DNA of 64,000 nucleotides from Roseateles terrae (lineage in GTDB: Bacteria; Pseudomonadota; Gammaproteobacteria; Burkholderiales; Burkholderiaceae_C): the NCBI RefSeq assembly GCF_014192155.1, contig NZ_JACHXO010000001.1:832069-896068 (forward strand), given 5' to 3'. Position numbers and translations under genes: made by a program. How positions within the stretch are numbered: the first letter of the stretch is position 1; every line of letters begins with the position of its first letter. Of the stretch, positions 37,149 to 48,720 are shown piece after piece. The notes beneath the pieces were generated by a model that searched no databases, was not told the origin of the DNA, and worked only from the letters and a program-made list of their open reading frames with translations.

Positions 37149-38392
37149 GGCGCGGCTCCGGGGCCGGCGCTTCCGCCCGATTCGCCAGGTTCGCCCGATT
37201 CGCCCGATTCGCCCGATTCGCCCGATTCGCCAGGTTCGCTACGTTCGCCACCTTCGCCCGGTTGGCCGGTTTCGCCAGGTTTGCCACATCCGCTGCGTTC
37301 GCCTGCTTCGGCAGCGTCGCTGGACTGGCGGGACTCCCCCCCTGTCTCCGGCATGCCCGGCTCGCTGTCGTCCTCATGGCCGTATTCGGTAGCAAACGCC
37401 TGCGCCTGCAGACCCTGCTCACACAGCCACCTCACCATCACCGGCACGCTGCCATGGGTCACGAACACACGTTCAGCCCCGGTGGCGCGAATCGCCGTTT
37501 GCAGACCCGGCCAGTCGGCATGGTCGGACACCACAAATCCGCGGTCCACGCCGCGGCGGCGTCGCGTGCCCCGCAATTGCATCCAGCCGCTGGCGAAGGC
37601 ATCCGCCAGATCCGGACCAAAACGGCGCAGCCAGGTGGACCGTGCTGCCGACGGCGGCGCGATCACGATCGATCGCCCCAGGCTCGCCTTGTCCAGCGAG
37701 GGATCAGTGGCCATCACGGTCGGCGGCAGCTGGACCCCCAAGTCACGATAGACCGCATTCAGAGGCTCCACCGCGCCATGGCAGACGATTGGCCCGATCG
37801 ATGGATCGAGCCCATGCAGCAACCGTTGCGCCTTGCCCAGCGCATAGGCATAGAGCACGGACGCCCGCCCCTGCGCCGCATTGGCCTGCCACCAGGCATT
37901 GATGTCCTGAAACAGCTCAGGCTGGGACGGCCACCGATAAATCGGCAGCCCAAAGGTCGATTCGGTGATGAAGGTATGGCAGCGAACTGCTTCAAACGGG
38001 GGGCAGGTGCCATCCGATTCCAGCTTGTAGTCGCCCGAGGCCACCCACACCTCCCCGCCCACCTCCAGCCGCACCTGCGCTGAGCCGAGCACGTGCCCGG
38101 CCGGATGCAGCGACACCCGTACGCCGTGATGGTTGATCCCCTCGCCGTACGGAAGGGTTTGCAGATGAATATCGGCGCCCAGGCGCCGTCGAAGGATCGC
38201 GGCGCTGTGCTCATGCGCGAGGTAGTGGCCATGGCCCCAGCGCGCATGGTCACTGTGAGCGTGGGTAATGACGGCCCGCGCCACCGGGCGCCAGGGATCG
38301 ATGTAGAAATCGCCCGCCGGGCAATACAAACCTTCCGGCCGGGCGACGATCAGGTCGGATGCCGGACTCGTACGCACTGTCATGCACCGCAT
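37145..38392 (-). CDS. Ligase-associated MBL-fold exonuclease with repetitive tail
   Basis: 415 residues from ATG 38392; an ATG at 38383 gives 412 and is equally possible. A metallo-beta-lactamase/beta-CASP fold is shown by VITHAHSDHARWGHG (HxHxDH at 44-49), HPAGHVLGSAQV, ITESTFGLP, FVVSDHADWPG and ERVFVTHG. It is the exonuclease of the ligase-associated DNA damage response set. About 65 residues follow the fold and consist largely of Gly-Glu-Ser/Pro repeats, which are not part of the conserved core. The start of the ligase gene overlaps this stop by four bases. Confidence 0.92.
   Translation of the reverse strand: MRCMTVRTSPASDLIVARPEGLYCPAGDFYIDPWRPVARAVITHAHSDHARWGHGHYLAHEHSAAILRRRLGADIHLQTLPYGEGINHHGVRVSLHPAGHVLGSAQVRLEVGGEVWVASGDYKLESDGTCPPFEAVRCHTFITESTFGLPIYRWPSQPELFQDINAWWQANAAQGRASVLYAYALGKAQRLLHGLDPSIGPIVCHGAVEPLNAVYRDLGVQLPPTVMATDPSLDKASLGRSIVIAPPSAARSTWLRRFGPDLADAFASGWMQLRGTRRRRGVDRGFVVSDHADWPGLQTAIRATGAERVFVTHGSVPVMVRWLCEQGLQAQAFATEYGHEDDSEPGMPETGGESRQSSDAAEAGERSGCGKPGETGQPGEGGERSEPGESGESGESGESGEPGESGGSAGPGAAP
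37173..37265. repeat. In-frame 9-bp repeat tract in the exonuclease tail
   Basis: On the plus strand GCCCGATTC, or the related GCCAGGTTC, recurs about ten times between 37173 and 37265. Read on the minus strand the unit codes for Gly-Glu-Ser or Gly-Glu-Pro. Because the period is nine bases, gain or loss of copies would lengthen or shorten the tail without a frameshift. Five copies (about 37191-37235) are identical. Confidence 0.8.
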
Positions 38393-38628
38393 CGTAGTGC
38401 GGGGGCCTTATCCCCGGCTGTAGGACGACAACCTTTCCGGGGCCCCCCAGGCGCTCACCCCCTGACCCCACTGCGAGCCTGCCCTGCTCCACGAAGGACG
38501 CTGCGCGGCTACTATCGAGCCTGCCCGCCGGGCCATTGGCGACCTCGGCGGGCACACATCACAAGTGGATTCCACCGGCCTGGACGCATCAACGTCAGAC
38601 CGGCCTCAGCCACCCAGGGAGCGCCCCT

Positions 38629-39765
<1,137 letters not shown>

Positions 39766-39899
39766 CAGTGGGGGCGACGCTTCCTCAGGTTGAGGGAGAT
39801 CAAGGGGGACGGTCTACCCATTGATGCCATAGGCGGCAGCGGCAAGGCGTCGGAGGATGGCGGCATCCTTCATCACGTGCGCCACCACGCACTCCTGTC

Positions 39900-41984
39900 A
39901 TGCCATCACGCTTGTCAGAACGCCCGTCCGAAAGGCTCTTCTCACCCTCCACCTGCCTGCGTCCGACCCCGCAGCACCTCTCCCAGGTACTTCCGCAGGC
40001 CCAGACGCGGCGACGCCGAAGCGCCGCGGGCGCACGTTCCCGCGCTCGCGGTTTCACGTTGGTGGAAACCGCCATCTCCGGCATCGTGGTCGCCGGCATC
40101 ACCGCCAGCGTGATGCTGGCCGTGCGTTACTCGCAGATGGTCAGCCAGGGCAAGGCCGTGGGCCAGCAGCTGACGACCATCAGCGAAGGCGCTGCCCGCT
40201 ACATGCGGCAGTACAACAAGCAGATTTTGGCGCTGGATGCACGCTGTGCCGAATCCACGCTGGAGATTGACGAAGGCGGCACCACGCCGCCCCCTGGCGC
40301 GTCTGACACCGGTCCTGACTGCAAGCTCGTGCTGGGGAGCGTCACCGTGGCCAACGGGTTCCAACCCACCGTGCGGGAACTCCAGGATCTGGAACTGGTG
40401 CGGGCCAATGACGCGCTGTTGCTGCCGTTCTCGCCCGGCATCGCCGTGGACAAGCGCAGCGGAGAAGCCGCCCTGGCACGGATTGCGGTGGCCATTCGGC
40501 CGGTGCGTCATGAGCAGTCGGCCGTGGATCCGGCGACCACCGGTGGGACGACCGGTGGGACCGGCGCCGGCACTGGCGCGGTGATCCCCGCGGGCTTTGT
40601 TCCAGGCATCAATGACAGCCTGGGTGGCCCGATTGCCGAATTCAAAGGCTTTCCCTTTAGGGTGGGGACCGACGCCGCCCGGGATATGCCGCCCACGATC
40701 AATGGGGTCAGTTGCTACAACGGGAAAAGCGACCCGCCCACCCTTGTCATGGCCGACCGCCTCATCGTCGATAGCAAAAACGAGCTGAAGCTCATCCAAG
40801 GCTACACGGATACGTTCCTCTCAGCGGCTGTCAGCTCGTTCCAAAACGGCAGGACCTATTGCCGCTATCTGCAGCAACGGTACGGCATGGGCCTGATCGG
40901 TGGCTCTGGCACCACACCCGGCGGCGGCACGCCCGGCTCGCCCGACACTGGCGGCACCCCTGGAAATGCCTGGACGCTGGAGTCGGTGGTCTTCAATACG
41001 CAGCCTTATTACTTCGGGTCCACGTCCCTCCCCCTGGGTGCCGCGGCGCAGATGGGCGCTGCACTGCAGGAGGCCGGTTACGCCGGACGGATGTCAATGC
41101 TGAAGAGCGGCCTGGCCGAAAGCAAGACGCTGCGCGGTGTCTTCGGGCATTCCCAGTCCGAGAATCCAATTCAGTCGAAGGACGGCGCGCGCGGCCTGCC
41201 CGGCATCCTGGCGGCCGTCAATCTGCTGGCGGACAGCACCGCGGCTTCGGCAGGCTCTGGGTCGGGCTCCGGGTCCGGCATTCCGTCCTGGGACGCTGCT
41301 GGCAACGACATCACCAATGCGGGCCTGATTCAGGGCCAGCAGATCGCTACGAACAGCGCAGTCATCGGCGGCGCAGGCAAGGTTCTGCAGACGAAAGGGC
41401 GATCGGCCGTGCTGGCGGTCAATGGGAATCTGGTCATGGGGCAATCCAGCACGCTGATGGCCGCAGCCGTGGAAGCTGCGCGCATCAACGTCGAGCAGAG
41501 CCAGGCGACGAATGTGTTTTCTGAGGCCCTGAATGCGCGCTCGTTCCGCACGACGCCTGCCTACACCACAGTGGGAAAGGCTGGAGTGCCTCACAGCCTG
41601 ATCATTGACAACGGGACGCAGGTACGACTGCCCCGTGTCCAGATCGGCGCGTTCTGCAGTTCGTTCGGCGATATCGGCGTCACGCAGGCCGTGAGCATCC
41701 AGACGCCCAGCGGCAACAGCCATGTGATGACGCGCTTTATTGCGGTCTGCCAACCCGATATCACCCAGACCCGGTCGATATCTAGTCCCGATACCGTCGT
41801 TTCCAAGTGGTCCAGCGCCGACTATGACGCCCTGTTGCTGAAGTTTCCGACCAAAACGTACACGTGGAATTGGTTCCCTGCCACGGCGGCGGACACCTAC
41901 AAGAGCCTGCCCGCGGACGCCGCTTACCCGGAGGTGCCCAACCCGATCCTTGGAACGGAGACAGCGCCGCCTCTAGGGCAATAG
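39900..41984 (+). CDS. Large orphan type IV prepilin-like protein (PilV-like architecture)
   Basis: 694 residues from ATG 39900. A long basic leader of 51 residues ends in RARG before FTLVETAISGIVVAGITASV, the class III (prepilin) signal: cleavage after Gly51, Phe52 as +1 and Glu56 as +5. The long ectodomain contains Gly/Thr-rich linkers (around residues 212-225 and 338-355) and a Gly-Ser tract (around 448-456). A stretch with repeated short beta segments (LIQGQQIATNSAVIGGAGK) is followed by a C-terminal domain with two Cys. The plan resembles PilV tip adhesins, in which a conserved stalk bears a terminal domain; the family is not certain. No other pilus gene is nearby. Confidence 0.75.
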   Translation: MPSRLSERPSERLFSPSTCLRPTPQHLSQVLPQAQTRRRRSAAGARSRARGFTLVETAISGIVVAGITASVMLAVRYSQMVSQGKAVGQQLTTISEGAARYMRQYNKQILALDARCAESTLEIDEGGTTPPPGASDTGPDCKLVLGSVTVANGFQPTVRELQDLELVRANDALLLPFSPGIAVDKRSGEAALARIAVAIRPVRHEQSAVDPATTGGTTGGTGAGTGAVIPAGFVPGINDSLGGPIAEFKGFPFRVGTDAARDMPPTINGVSCYNGKSDPPTLVMADRLIVDSKNELKLIQGYTDTFLSAAVSSFQNGRTYCRYLQQRYGMGLIGGSGTTPGGGTPGSPDTGGTPGNAWTLESVVFNTQPYYFGSTSLPLGAAAQMGAALQEAGYAGRMSMLKSGLAESKTLRGVFGHSQSENPIQSKDGARGLPGILAAVNLLADSTAASAGSGSGSGSGIPSWDAAGNDITNAGLIQGQQIATNSAVIGGAGKVLQTKGRSAVLAVNGNLVMGQSSTLMAAAVEAARINVEQSQATNVFSEALNARSFRTTPAYTTVGKAGVPHSLIIDNGTQVRLPRVQIGAFCSSFGDIGVTQAVSIQTPSGNSHVMTRFIAVCQPDITQTRSISSPDTVVSKWSSADYDALLLKFPTKTYTWNWFPATAADTYKSLPADAAYPEVPNPILGTETAPPLGQ

Positions 41985-42070
41985 CAGCCGTATTGGCCCC
42001 CATCCCGATGGGGGCCCATCCAATAGCCTTGCCACCAACGCGTCTGTCCGCCCCGTCCTAGACTGGCGAC

Positions 42071-43057
42071 ATGTCTGCAAAACTCTCCATTCTTGATCTC
42101 GCATTTGTTGTGGAAGGCGGCTCCCCCGCCCAGGCCCTGCGGGACAGCATTGCGCTGGCCCAATGGACCGAGAAGCTCGGTTACGAGCGCTTCTGGGTGG
42201 CGGAGCACCACAACATGGAGGGTGTGGCCTCTTCGGCCACGGCGGTGCTGATCGGGCAGATTGCTGCCGCCACCGAGCGCATCCGCGTCGGCTCCGGCGG
42301 CATCATGCTGCCCAATCACGCCCCGCTGACCATTGCCGAGCAGTTCGGCACCCTGGCCACCCTCTTCCCTGGTCGCATCGACCTGGGTCTCGGCCGTGCC
42401 CCCGGCACGGACGGGCCCACCATGCGCGCCCTGCGCCGGCATCTCTCCACCGCCCATGAAGACCGCTTCCCGGAAGACGTCCTGGAACTGCAGGCCTATC
42501 TGGGTCCGGCCAAGTCGGGCCAGGTCGTGCGGGCAGTGCCAGGACAAGGCACGGAAGTGCCCATCTGGTTGCTCGGCTCCAGCCTCTACAGCGCGCAGTT
42601 GGCCGCGTACATGGGCCTGCCCTTCGCCTTTGCCTCGCACTTCGCTCCGGCCATGCTGATGCAGGCGCTGGAGCTGTATCGCGCCCAGTACCGCCCCAGC
42701 GAGAAGCATCCCAAGCCGTATGCGGCGGTGGGCTTGAACATCATCGTGGCGGAGACGGACGCCGAGGCGCGTCACCTGTTCACGTCCATCCAACAGCGCT
42801 TCCTGGGCATGCAGCGCGGTCAGCGCGGCCTGTTGCCGCGACCGATTCCGCAGATGGAGGATGTGTGGACGCCGTCGGAGCAGTTCCAGGTGGAACGCAT
42901 GCTGGCCGAGTCCATCGTCGGCTCACCCTCGACGGTGAAGGCCGGCCTGCAGGAAGTGCAGGAGCGCACCGGCGCGGACGAATTCATCGTCGCGTGCGCG
43001 GTCCATGATGCCAAGGCCCGACGCCGGTCCTACGAGCTGCTCTCCGGCCTCGCCTGA
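42071..43057 (+). CDS. LLM-class flavin-dependent oxidoreductase (YhbW-like)
   Basis: 328 residues, luciferase-like TIM barrel. Visible features are [57 protein letters not shown] and [17 protein letters not shown], which are typical of the single-domain bacterial luciferase family related to YhbW/YvbT. These enzymes use reduced flavin supplied by a partner reductase; no reductase gene is adjacent. Substrate unknown. It stands alone between the prepilin gene and purL. Confidence 0.9.
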   Translation: MSAKLSILDLAFVVEGGSPAQALRDSIALAQWTEKLGYERFWVAEHHNMEGVASSATAVLIGQIAAATERIRVGSGGIMLPNHAPLTIAEQFGTLATLFPGRIDLGLGRAPGTDGPTMRALRRHLSTAHEDRFPEDVLELQAYLGPAKSGQVVRAVPGQGTEVPIWLLGSSLYSAQLAAYMGLPFAFASHFAPAMLMQALELYRAQYRPSEKHPKPYAAVGLNIIVAETDAEARHLFTSIQQRFLGMQRGQRGLLPRPIPQMEDVWTPSEQFQVERMLAESIVGSPSTVKAGLQEVQERTGADEFIVACAVHDAKARRRSYELLSGLA

Positions 43058-43142
43058 ACAACAGCAGTCCTTCCTGCCACCCGCAGTCGGTGCCTGGACC
43101 GACTTGCGCTGGCGCCGGGCCGTCCCAAGCCGGCCGCATTGC

Positions 43143-43174
43143 CCCTCGCCGAGGGCCGCTGCACTCGGCGAGGG
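43143..43174. terminator. Hairpin between the LLM gene and purL
   Basis: Perfect 11-base arms CCCTCGCCGAG (43143-43153) and CTCGGCGAGGG (43164-43174) with a 10-base loop. It lies between two convergent genes, so it may act on both. A second 8-base repeat (CGGCTCCG at 43191-43198, CGGAGCCG at 43207-43214) sits next to the purL stop. Neither has a long T-run. Confidence 0.5.
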
Positions 43175-43219
43175 TCTCCCCCTGGGGGGGCGGCTCCGCG
43201 CACCCACGGAGCCGGGGGC

Positions 43220-46200
43220 TCACCCCACCCAGACCCGTGCATTGCGGAACATGCGCATCCAGGGACTGAAGGTCGACGTATCGCCCCCCGTCCAGCTCAT
43301 CTGGATGTTGCGGAACACCCGCTCCGGATGCGGCATCAGCGCGGTGAAGCGGCCGTCGGCCGTCGTCACCGCCGTCAGGCCGCCGGGGCTGCCGTTCGGA
43401 TTCAGCGGGTACTGCTCGGTCGGCTGTCCGCTGCCGTCCACATAGCGCATCGCGCGGATCACCTGACCGGCATCGCCGCGCTGTGAGAAGTCGGCAAAAC
43501 CTTCGCCGTGCGCCACCGCGATCGGCAGGCGCGTGCCCGCCATGCCGCGGAAGAACAGGCTTGGCGACTCCAGCACTTCCACCTGCGCCAGACGCGCCTC
43601 GAACTGCTCGCTGCGGTTGCGCACGAACTTCGGCCAGTGCTGCGCGCCGGGGATCATCGGCGACAACGCCGCCAGCATCTGGCAGCCGTTGCACACGCCC
43701 AGCGCGAAGCTGTCCTGCCGCGCGAAGAAGCCTTCAAAGGCGTCCTTCAGACGCGGATTGAACAGGATGGACCGCGCCCAGCCTTCGCCCGCGCCCAGGG
43801 TGTCGCCGTAGCTGAAGCCGCCGCAGGCCACGAAGCCCTTGAACTGGCTCAGATCGACCGCACCCGCCTGCAGGTCGCTCATGTGCACGTCGTAGCTGTC
43901 AAAGCCGGCCTGCGACATGGCGTAGGCCATTTCAACATGCGAGTTGACGCCCTGCTCGCGCAGGATGGCCACCTTCGGCCGCACGCCCGTCTGGATAAAG
44001 GGCGCCGCCACATCCTCGTTCACATCAAAAGTCGGCTGCCAGTGCAGACCCGCGACCGGCGCACCCGCCAGCGCATGTTCCTGATCGGCGCAGACGGGGT
44101 TGTCACGGTCCCGCGCGATGCGCCAGGACACCTGGTCCCATTCCTGATACAGCTGCTGCAGCGGGGCCGCAAACACCTTCTTGGCATCGCGCCACACTTC
44201 CACCTGTGCCGCCTCGTTGGTCTTGCCGACCACGTGCGACAGCTTGGAGAGACCATGCGCCCGCAGCGTCTGCAGGACGGCATCCCGGTCGCCGGTGGCC
44301 ACCTGCAGCACCACGCCCAGTTCTTCGTTGAACAGCGCCTTGAGCGTCAGCTCGTCGCGGCGGCCGCTCACCTGGCTCGCCCAGTTCTTGGAGTCACCGG
44401 TATCGGCACGGCTGTCGGAGATGCCGTCGCCCTCCATCACGAGCAGGTCCACATTCAGGCTGACACCGCGCTGGCCCGCGAAGGCCATTTCGGCGGCGGC
44501 GGCAAAGAGGCCGCCGTCACTGCGGTCGTGATACGCCAGCAGCTTGCCCTGGCCGCGCAGGTCGTTGACGGCATCCACCGTCTGCTTCAGCAGCGCCGGG
44601 TCGTCCAGGTCCGGCACTTCCGGGCCGAATTGATTCAGGGTCTGCGCCAGGATGGAGCCGCCCATGCGCTGGCGCCCTTGCCCCAGGTCGATCAGCACCA
44701 GGGTCGTGTCGCCTGGCTGCAGCTGCGGCGTCAGCGTGCCGCGCACATCCGGCAGCGAGGCAAACGCGGACACGATCAGCGACACCGGCGCAGTGACCTG
44801 ACGGGTCTCGCCGTTGTTGCTCCAGCGGGTGCGCATGGATAAGGAATCCTTGCCCACCGGAATCGACACGCCCAGCGCCGGGCACAGCTCCATGCCCACC
44901 GTCTTCACGGTGTCATACAGCGCAGCGTCTTCACCGGCTTCGCCGCAGGCGGCCATCCAGTTGGCGGACAGCTTGACGCGGGAGAGCTCGATGGGCGCGG
45001 CGAGCAGGTTGGTGATGGCCTCGGCCACCGCCATGCGGCCCGACGCGGGGGCATCCACCGAGGCCAGCGGCGTGCGCTCGCCCATGCTCATCGCTTCGCC
45101 GGCAAAGCCTTTGAAGTCCGCCAGGGTGACGGCGCAGTCCGCCACCGGCACCTGCCAGGGGCCGACCATCTGGTCGCGGTGGCTGAGGCCGCCCACGGTG
45201 CGGTCACCGATGGAGATCAGGAAGCGCTTGGACGCCACCGTCGGGTGACGCAGCACATGGGTCACGGCCTGGGCCAGATCAACACCGTCCAGCTTCAGCG
45301 CGCCGCCGGAGCGGGCCACCCGCTTCACATCGCGATGCACCTTCGGCGGCTTGCCCAGCAGCACGTCCATCGGCATGTCGATGGCGCGATCACCGCCCTG
45401 CCCGTCCTCCAGCACCAGTTCGCGATCCGCGGTGGTCACGCCGACCACCGCGAACGGGCAGCGCTCGCGCTCGCACATGCTCTGGAACAGCGGCAGGCTC
45501 TCCGGGGCAATGGCCAGGACGTAACGCTCCTGGCTCTCGTTGCACCAGATTTCCTTGGGGGCCAGGCCGGACTCTTCCAGCGGGACCTTGCGCAGGTCGA
45601 AGCAGGCGCCCCGGCCGGCGTCGTTGACCAGTTCGGGGAAGGCGTTGGAGATGCCACCGGCGCCAACGTCATGCACCGCCAGGATGGGGTTGCGTTCCGC
45701 CAGGCCCCAGCAATGGTTGATCACTTCCTGCGCGCGGCGCTGGATTTCCGGGTTGCCACGCTGCACGGAGTCGAAGTCCAGGTCAGCGGTGTTGGTGCCG
45801 GCCGCCATCGAGCTGGCCGCGCCGCCGCCCATGCCGATGCGCATGCCGGGGCCGCCCAGCTGGATCAGCAGCGTACCGGCCGGGAATTCAATCTTCTTGG
45901 TCAGGTCGGAGCGGATGGCCCCCACGCCGCCGGCGATCATGATCGGCTTGTGATAGCCGCGATGGATGCCATCCACCGCCTGCTCATAGACGCGGAAATA
46001 ACCGCCCAGCGCCGGACGGCCGAATTCGTTGTTGAAGGCCGCGCCACCCAGCGGGCCTTCGGTCATGATCTGCAGCGGGCTGGCGATGTGCGCCGGCTTG
46101 CCGATCGGGTTCTGTTCCCAGGGTTCGCTCAGGCCCGGCAGGTGCAGATTGGAGACGGAGAAACCGGTCAGGCCGGCCTTGGGCTTGGCGCCGCGGCCGG

Positions 46201-47236
46201 TGGCCCCTTCGTCGCGGATCTCGCCGCCCGCGCCGGTGGAGGCGCCCGGGTGCGGAGAAATGGCGGTCGGGTGGTTGTGCGTTTCCACCTTCATCAGCAC
46301 ATGGGCGGTTTCGCTGCGGGCCTCGTACCTGGGCGCGCGCTGGTCACCGGCGGCCATCCAGCGTTCGATGGGATGGCCCTCCATCACCGCTGCGTTGTCC
46401 GCATAGGCAATGATGGTGTGCTGCGAATTCAGCTTCTCGGTGTTGCGGATCATGCCGAACAGCGAGAGCGGCTGCGCTTCCCCATCGATGGTGAACTGCG
46501 CATTGAAGATCTTGTGACGGCAGTGTTCGCTGTTGGCCTGGGCGAACATCATCAGTTCCACGTCGCTGGGGTTGCGGCCCAGGCGCTGGAAGGCGGTCAC
46601 GAGGTAGTCGATTTCGTCGTCGGACAGGGCCAGACCCCAGGCGCCGTTGGCTTCGTCCAGGGCAGCGCGGCCACGGCCGATCACGTCCACATGGGCCAGC
46701 GGCTGGGCCTGCTTGTCGTCAAAGAGATGCACCGCGTCCTCACGGCGCAGCAGCACGCTTTCCGTCATGCGGTCGTGCAGCAGCTCGGCGCAGGCCAGCA
46801 GTTCCTGCTCGGTCAGCGGCTTGGGGCCGCCGGTGAGGCCCGCGGTGACGGTGCTCAGCAGCCCGCCCTTGAGGGTCAGGCGGTATTCGGTGACACGCTC
46901 CACGCGGTGGATGTCCAGACCGCAGTTGTGGGCGATGTCGGTGGCCTTGGAGGCCCAGGGGCTGAGGGTGCCCAGGCGCGGAGCGGTGACGATCAGGGCG
47001 CCATCCGTCGGGCCTTCGTAGGCGTCGCCGTAGTTGAGCAGCGCTGCGAGCTTGCCCTGGCTGGCGTCGTCCAGGGCGGTGTCGGTCCACACCCAGTGCA
47101 CATGGCGGGCGTGCACGGCGGTGATGCGGTCACTCACGGCCTGCAGGCGCGCCAGCAGCGCCGTGGCCCGGAATGCCGAGAGGGCATTGCCCCCCTCGAA
47201 GTGAATCAGATGCTTGGAGGAGGTGGTGCTGGCCAT
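43220..47236 (-). CDS. purL: Phosphoribosylformylglycinamidine synthase
   Basis: 1338 residues, the large single-chain type of beta- and gammaproteobacteria. It converts FGAR, glutamine and ATP to FGAM in purine synthesis. The N-terminal linker and the two AIRS-like ATP-grasp-related halves are followed by a C-terminal glutaminase domain with nucleophile Cys in [12 protein letters not shown] (about residue 1181) and the His-Pro-Glu in [10 protein letters not shown]. Conserved blocks such as [24 protein letters not shown] and [20 protein letters not shown] are present. A hairpin follows its stop at 43143-43174. Confidence 0.97.
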   Translation of the reverse strand: MASTTSSKHLIHFEGGNALSAFRATALLARLQAVSDRITAVHARHVHWVWTDTALDDASQGKLAALLNYGDAYEGPTDGALIVTAPRLGTLSPWASKATDIAHNCGLDIHRVERVTEYRLTLKGGLLSTVTAGLTGGPKPLTEQELLACAELLHDRMTESVLLRREDAVHLFDDKQAQPLAHVDVIGRGRAALDEANGAWGLALSDDEIDYLVTAFQRLGRNPSDVELMMFAQANSEHCRHKIFNAQFTIDGEAQPLSLFGMIRNTEKLNSQHTIIAYADNAAVMEGHPIERWMAAGDQRAPRYEARSETAHVLMKVETHNHPTAISPHPGASTGAGGEIRDEGATGRGAKPKAGLTGFSVSNLHLPGLSEPWEQNPIGKPAHIASPLQIMTEGPLGGAAFNNEFGRPALGGYFRVYEQAVDGIHRGYHKPIMIAGGVGAIRSDLTKKIEFPAGTLLIQLGGPGMRIGMGGGAASSMAAGTNTADLDFDSVQRGNPEIQRRAQEVINHCWGLAERNPILAVHDVGAGGISNAFPELVNDAGRGACFDLRKVPLEESGLAPKEIWCNESQERYVLAIAPESLPLFQSMCERERCPFAVVGVTTADRELVLEDGQGGDRAIDMPMDVLLGKPPKVHRDVKRVARSGGALKLDGVDLAQAVTHVLRHPTVASKRFLISIGDRTVGGLSHRDQMVGPWQVPVADCAVTLADFKGFAGEAMSMGERTPLASVDAPASGRMAVAEAITNLLAAPIELSRVKLSANWMAACGEAGEDAALYDTVKTVGMELCPALGVSIPVGKDSLSMRTRWSNNGETRQVTAPVSLIVSAFASLPDVRGTLTPQLQPGDTTLVLIDLGQGRQRMGGSILAQTLNQFGPEVPDLDDPALLKQTVDAVNDLRGQGKLLAYHDRSDGGLFAAAAEMAFAGQRGVSLNVDLLVMEGDGISDSRADTGDSKNWASQVSGRRDELTLKALFNEELGVVLQVATGDRDAVLQTLRAHGLSKLSHVVGKTNEAAQVEVWRDAKKVFAAPLQQLYQEWDQVSWRIARDRDNPVCADQEHALAGAPVAGLHWQPTFDVNEDVAAPFIQTGVRPKVAILREQGVNSHVEMAYAMSQAGFDSYDVHMSDLQAGAVDLSQFKGFVACGGFSYGDTLGAGEGWARSILFNPRLKDAFEGFFARQDSFALGVCNGCQMLAALSPMIPGAQHWPKFVRNRSEQFEARLAQVEVLESPSLFFRGMAGTRLPIAVAHGEGFADFSQRGDAGQVIRAMRYVDGSGQPTEQYPLNPNGSPGGLTAVTTADGRFTALMPHPERVFRNIQMSWTGGDTSTFSPWMRMFRNARVWVG

Positions 47237-47361
47237 GAAGCTGGTCTCTGAAGGTCTGGCGCCGTGGGGGGTCGCGGCGGAGAACTGTCGATTGTAGCCA
47301 GGGCGGGAGGGTTCTCCCCTAGCGCATCGAAGTGGACGATGCCCGCGCCCGGCGCGGAATG

Positions 47362-47388
47362 AAAAAAGGCCATCCGTGGAGGATGGCC
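47362..47388 (-). terminator. Intrinsic terminator after the substrate-binding protein gene
   Basis: On the minus strand GGCCATCC (complement of 47381-47388) pairs with GGATGGCC (complement of 47368-47375), with a five-base loop and a run of six T (complement of 47362-47367). It lies about 35 bases after the binding-protein stop codon at 47423 and is a typical intrinsic terminator. Confidence 0.85.
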
Positions 47389-47422
47389 TTCTTGCGCGAT
47401 TCAGTCGATCAGCGCAGCAGCA

Positions 47423-48571
47423 TCAGCGCAGGAAACGTCCCCGCGGATCGATGATGGCGATATCGGCATAGGTGGCGCCGGTGTGGTCGTTCGGACTGAA
47501 CGAGATCTCCAGGCCGCCCAGGTCGTACTTGCCCATGCCGTTGAGGGCGCGCGTCACGCTGCCGCGGTTCACGTCCTTGCCGGCACGCTTGAGCGCTTCC
47601 ACCAGCACCTTGGCCGAGGCAAAACCTTCCATGATGGCCGGGGTGACGACGCCGCCGCTTTCCGGCGCTTTCTTCACCAGCTCGGTGATCTCACGCACCA
47701 TCGGCATGGACATGGTCCGCTCGTTCGGGAACACCTGGGACACGATCACACCCGCGGCGTTCTTGTCCAGCAGCTGCAGGAAGCCGGCGGATGCATTGTT
47801 CGACAGGGTCGAGACCATCGCCCGCGAGCCAGCGGTGCGCATGCCGTTGATGCAGTCCGCCACCAGTTGCTGGGAGCCGATGAACAGCACGACCTGCGGG
47901 TCGGCGGCCATCACCTGCTTGATCAGGTTGGGCACGTCCGGCTTTTCGCGGTCGAAGGTCAGGTGGGCGACCGGCTTGACCTTCTGGTCGGCCAGGCCCT
48001 TGAGTGCGCCGGAGGCCGCGTCGGTGCCGAAGGTATCGTTCACCTGGACCAGCGCAATGCGCTGATTGCCCATCTCCAGCAGCAGCTGCACCGCACGCTC
48101 GGCTTCACGCTGGTAGGTGGAGCGGACGTTGAAGATGTAGGGATGCACCGGCTTGTGCAGCAGCATCGCACCCGTGGACGGTGCCACCAGCGGGATCTGG
48201 TATTTGTCCAGCAGCGGCATGACCGCCTGGGTGTGCGGCGTGCCCCGCGTCAGGAACAGCGCGACGGCATTCTTGTCGATCAGCGTCTGGGCGTTGGCGG
48301 CGGTGCGCTTCGGATCGAAGGCATCGTCCAGGGCGACCAGCTCGATCTTCTGGCCATTGACACCGCCGGTGGCATTGACATGGTCGATGTAGAGCTTCGC
48401 GCCCAGGTTCAGTTCCTTGACGCTGGCCGCCACCTGCCCGGTGATGCCATTGGTCTGGCCCACGACGATCTGGGCCTGCGCGCTGAAGGCAGCGCCCATC
48501 AGGCCCGCCACCAGGGCGGTGGTCGGAAGCACGGAGGCCAGCAGACGGCCGAAGGATGAACGGTTTTTCAT
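47423..48571 (-). CDS. Periplasmic ABC substrate-binding protein, LivK-like
   Basis: 382 residues from ATG 48571, preceded by AGGAAC; upstream in-frame codons to 48589 lack a better site. A signal peptide (about 1-33, ending SAQAQ) is followed by a type I periplasmic binding fold (VVGQTNGITGQVAASVKELNLG ... VALDDAFDPKRTAANAQTLI). Members of this group bind branched-chain amino acids or other small solutes; here the operon context suggests nucleosides, ribose or related compounds. No permease or ATPase gene is adjacent. It lies 142 bases after the amidohydrolase gene and ends with the terminator at 47362-47388. Confidence 0.85.
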   Translation of the reverse strand: MKNRSSFGRLLASVLPTTALVAGLMGAAFSAQAQIVVGQTNGITGQVAASVKELNLGAKLYIDHVNATGGVNGQKIELVALDDAFDPKRTAANAQTLIDKNAVALFLTRGTPHTQAVMPLLDKYQIPLVAPSTGAMLLHKPVHPYIFNVRSTYQREAERAVQLLLEMGNQRIALVQVNDTFGTDAASGALKGLADQKVKPVAHLTFDREKPDVPNLIKQVMAADPQVVLFIGSQQLVADCINGMRTAGSRAMVSTLSNNASAGFLQLLDKNAAGVIVSQVFPNERTMSMPMVREITELVKKAPESGGVVTPAIMEGFASAKVLVEALKRAGKDVNRGSVTRALNGMGKYDLGGLEISFSPNDHTGATYADIAIIDPRGRFLR

Positions 48572-48686
48572 TCTGATAGTTCCTGCCAACGGGCCAGCCT
48601 CTTTTGTAGGCTACCTCGCGGCGAGTGTCCCCGAATGCCGACCGTCCCCCTTCTTGTGGAAGGCGGATCCCGGGTCGGCGCCTAGC

Positions 48687-48720
48687 GCTAACCCGGTCCC
48701 TCAAATGAGGGGGTTAACGC
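48687..48720 (-). other. Hairpin overlapping the amidohydrolase stop codon
   Basis: On the minus strand GCGTTAACCC (complement of 48711-48720) pairs with the near-perfect GGGTTAGCGC (complement of 48685-48694), and an inner CCCTCATTTGAGGG palindrome (complement of 48698-48711) lies between. The outer arm contains the TAA stop codon of the amidohydrolase. It may be an attenuating or mRNA-stabilising structure before the binding-protein gene. There is no T-run. Confidence 0.45.

Noticed and set aside
37173-37265. Short regularly spaced repeats that could suggest a CRISPR array
   Set aside because: The period is nine bases with no spacers, the repeats are in frame inside a coding region, and no cas genes are present.
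45179-47251. 690-residue open frame on the plus strand opposite purL
   Set aside because: Antisense to purL, which is complete and conserved.
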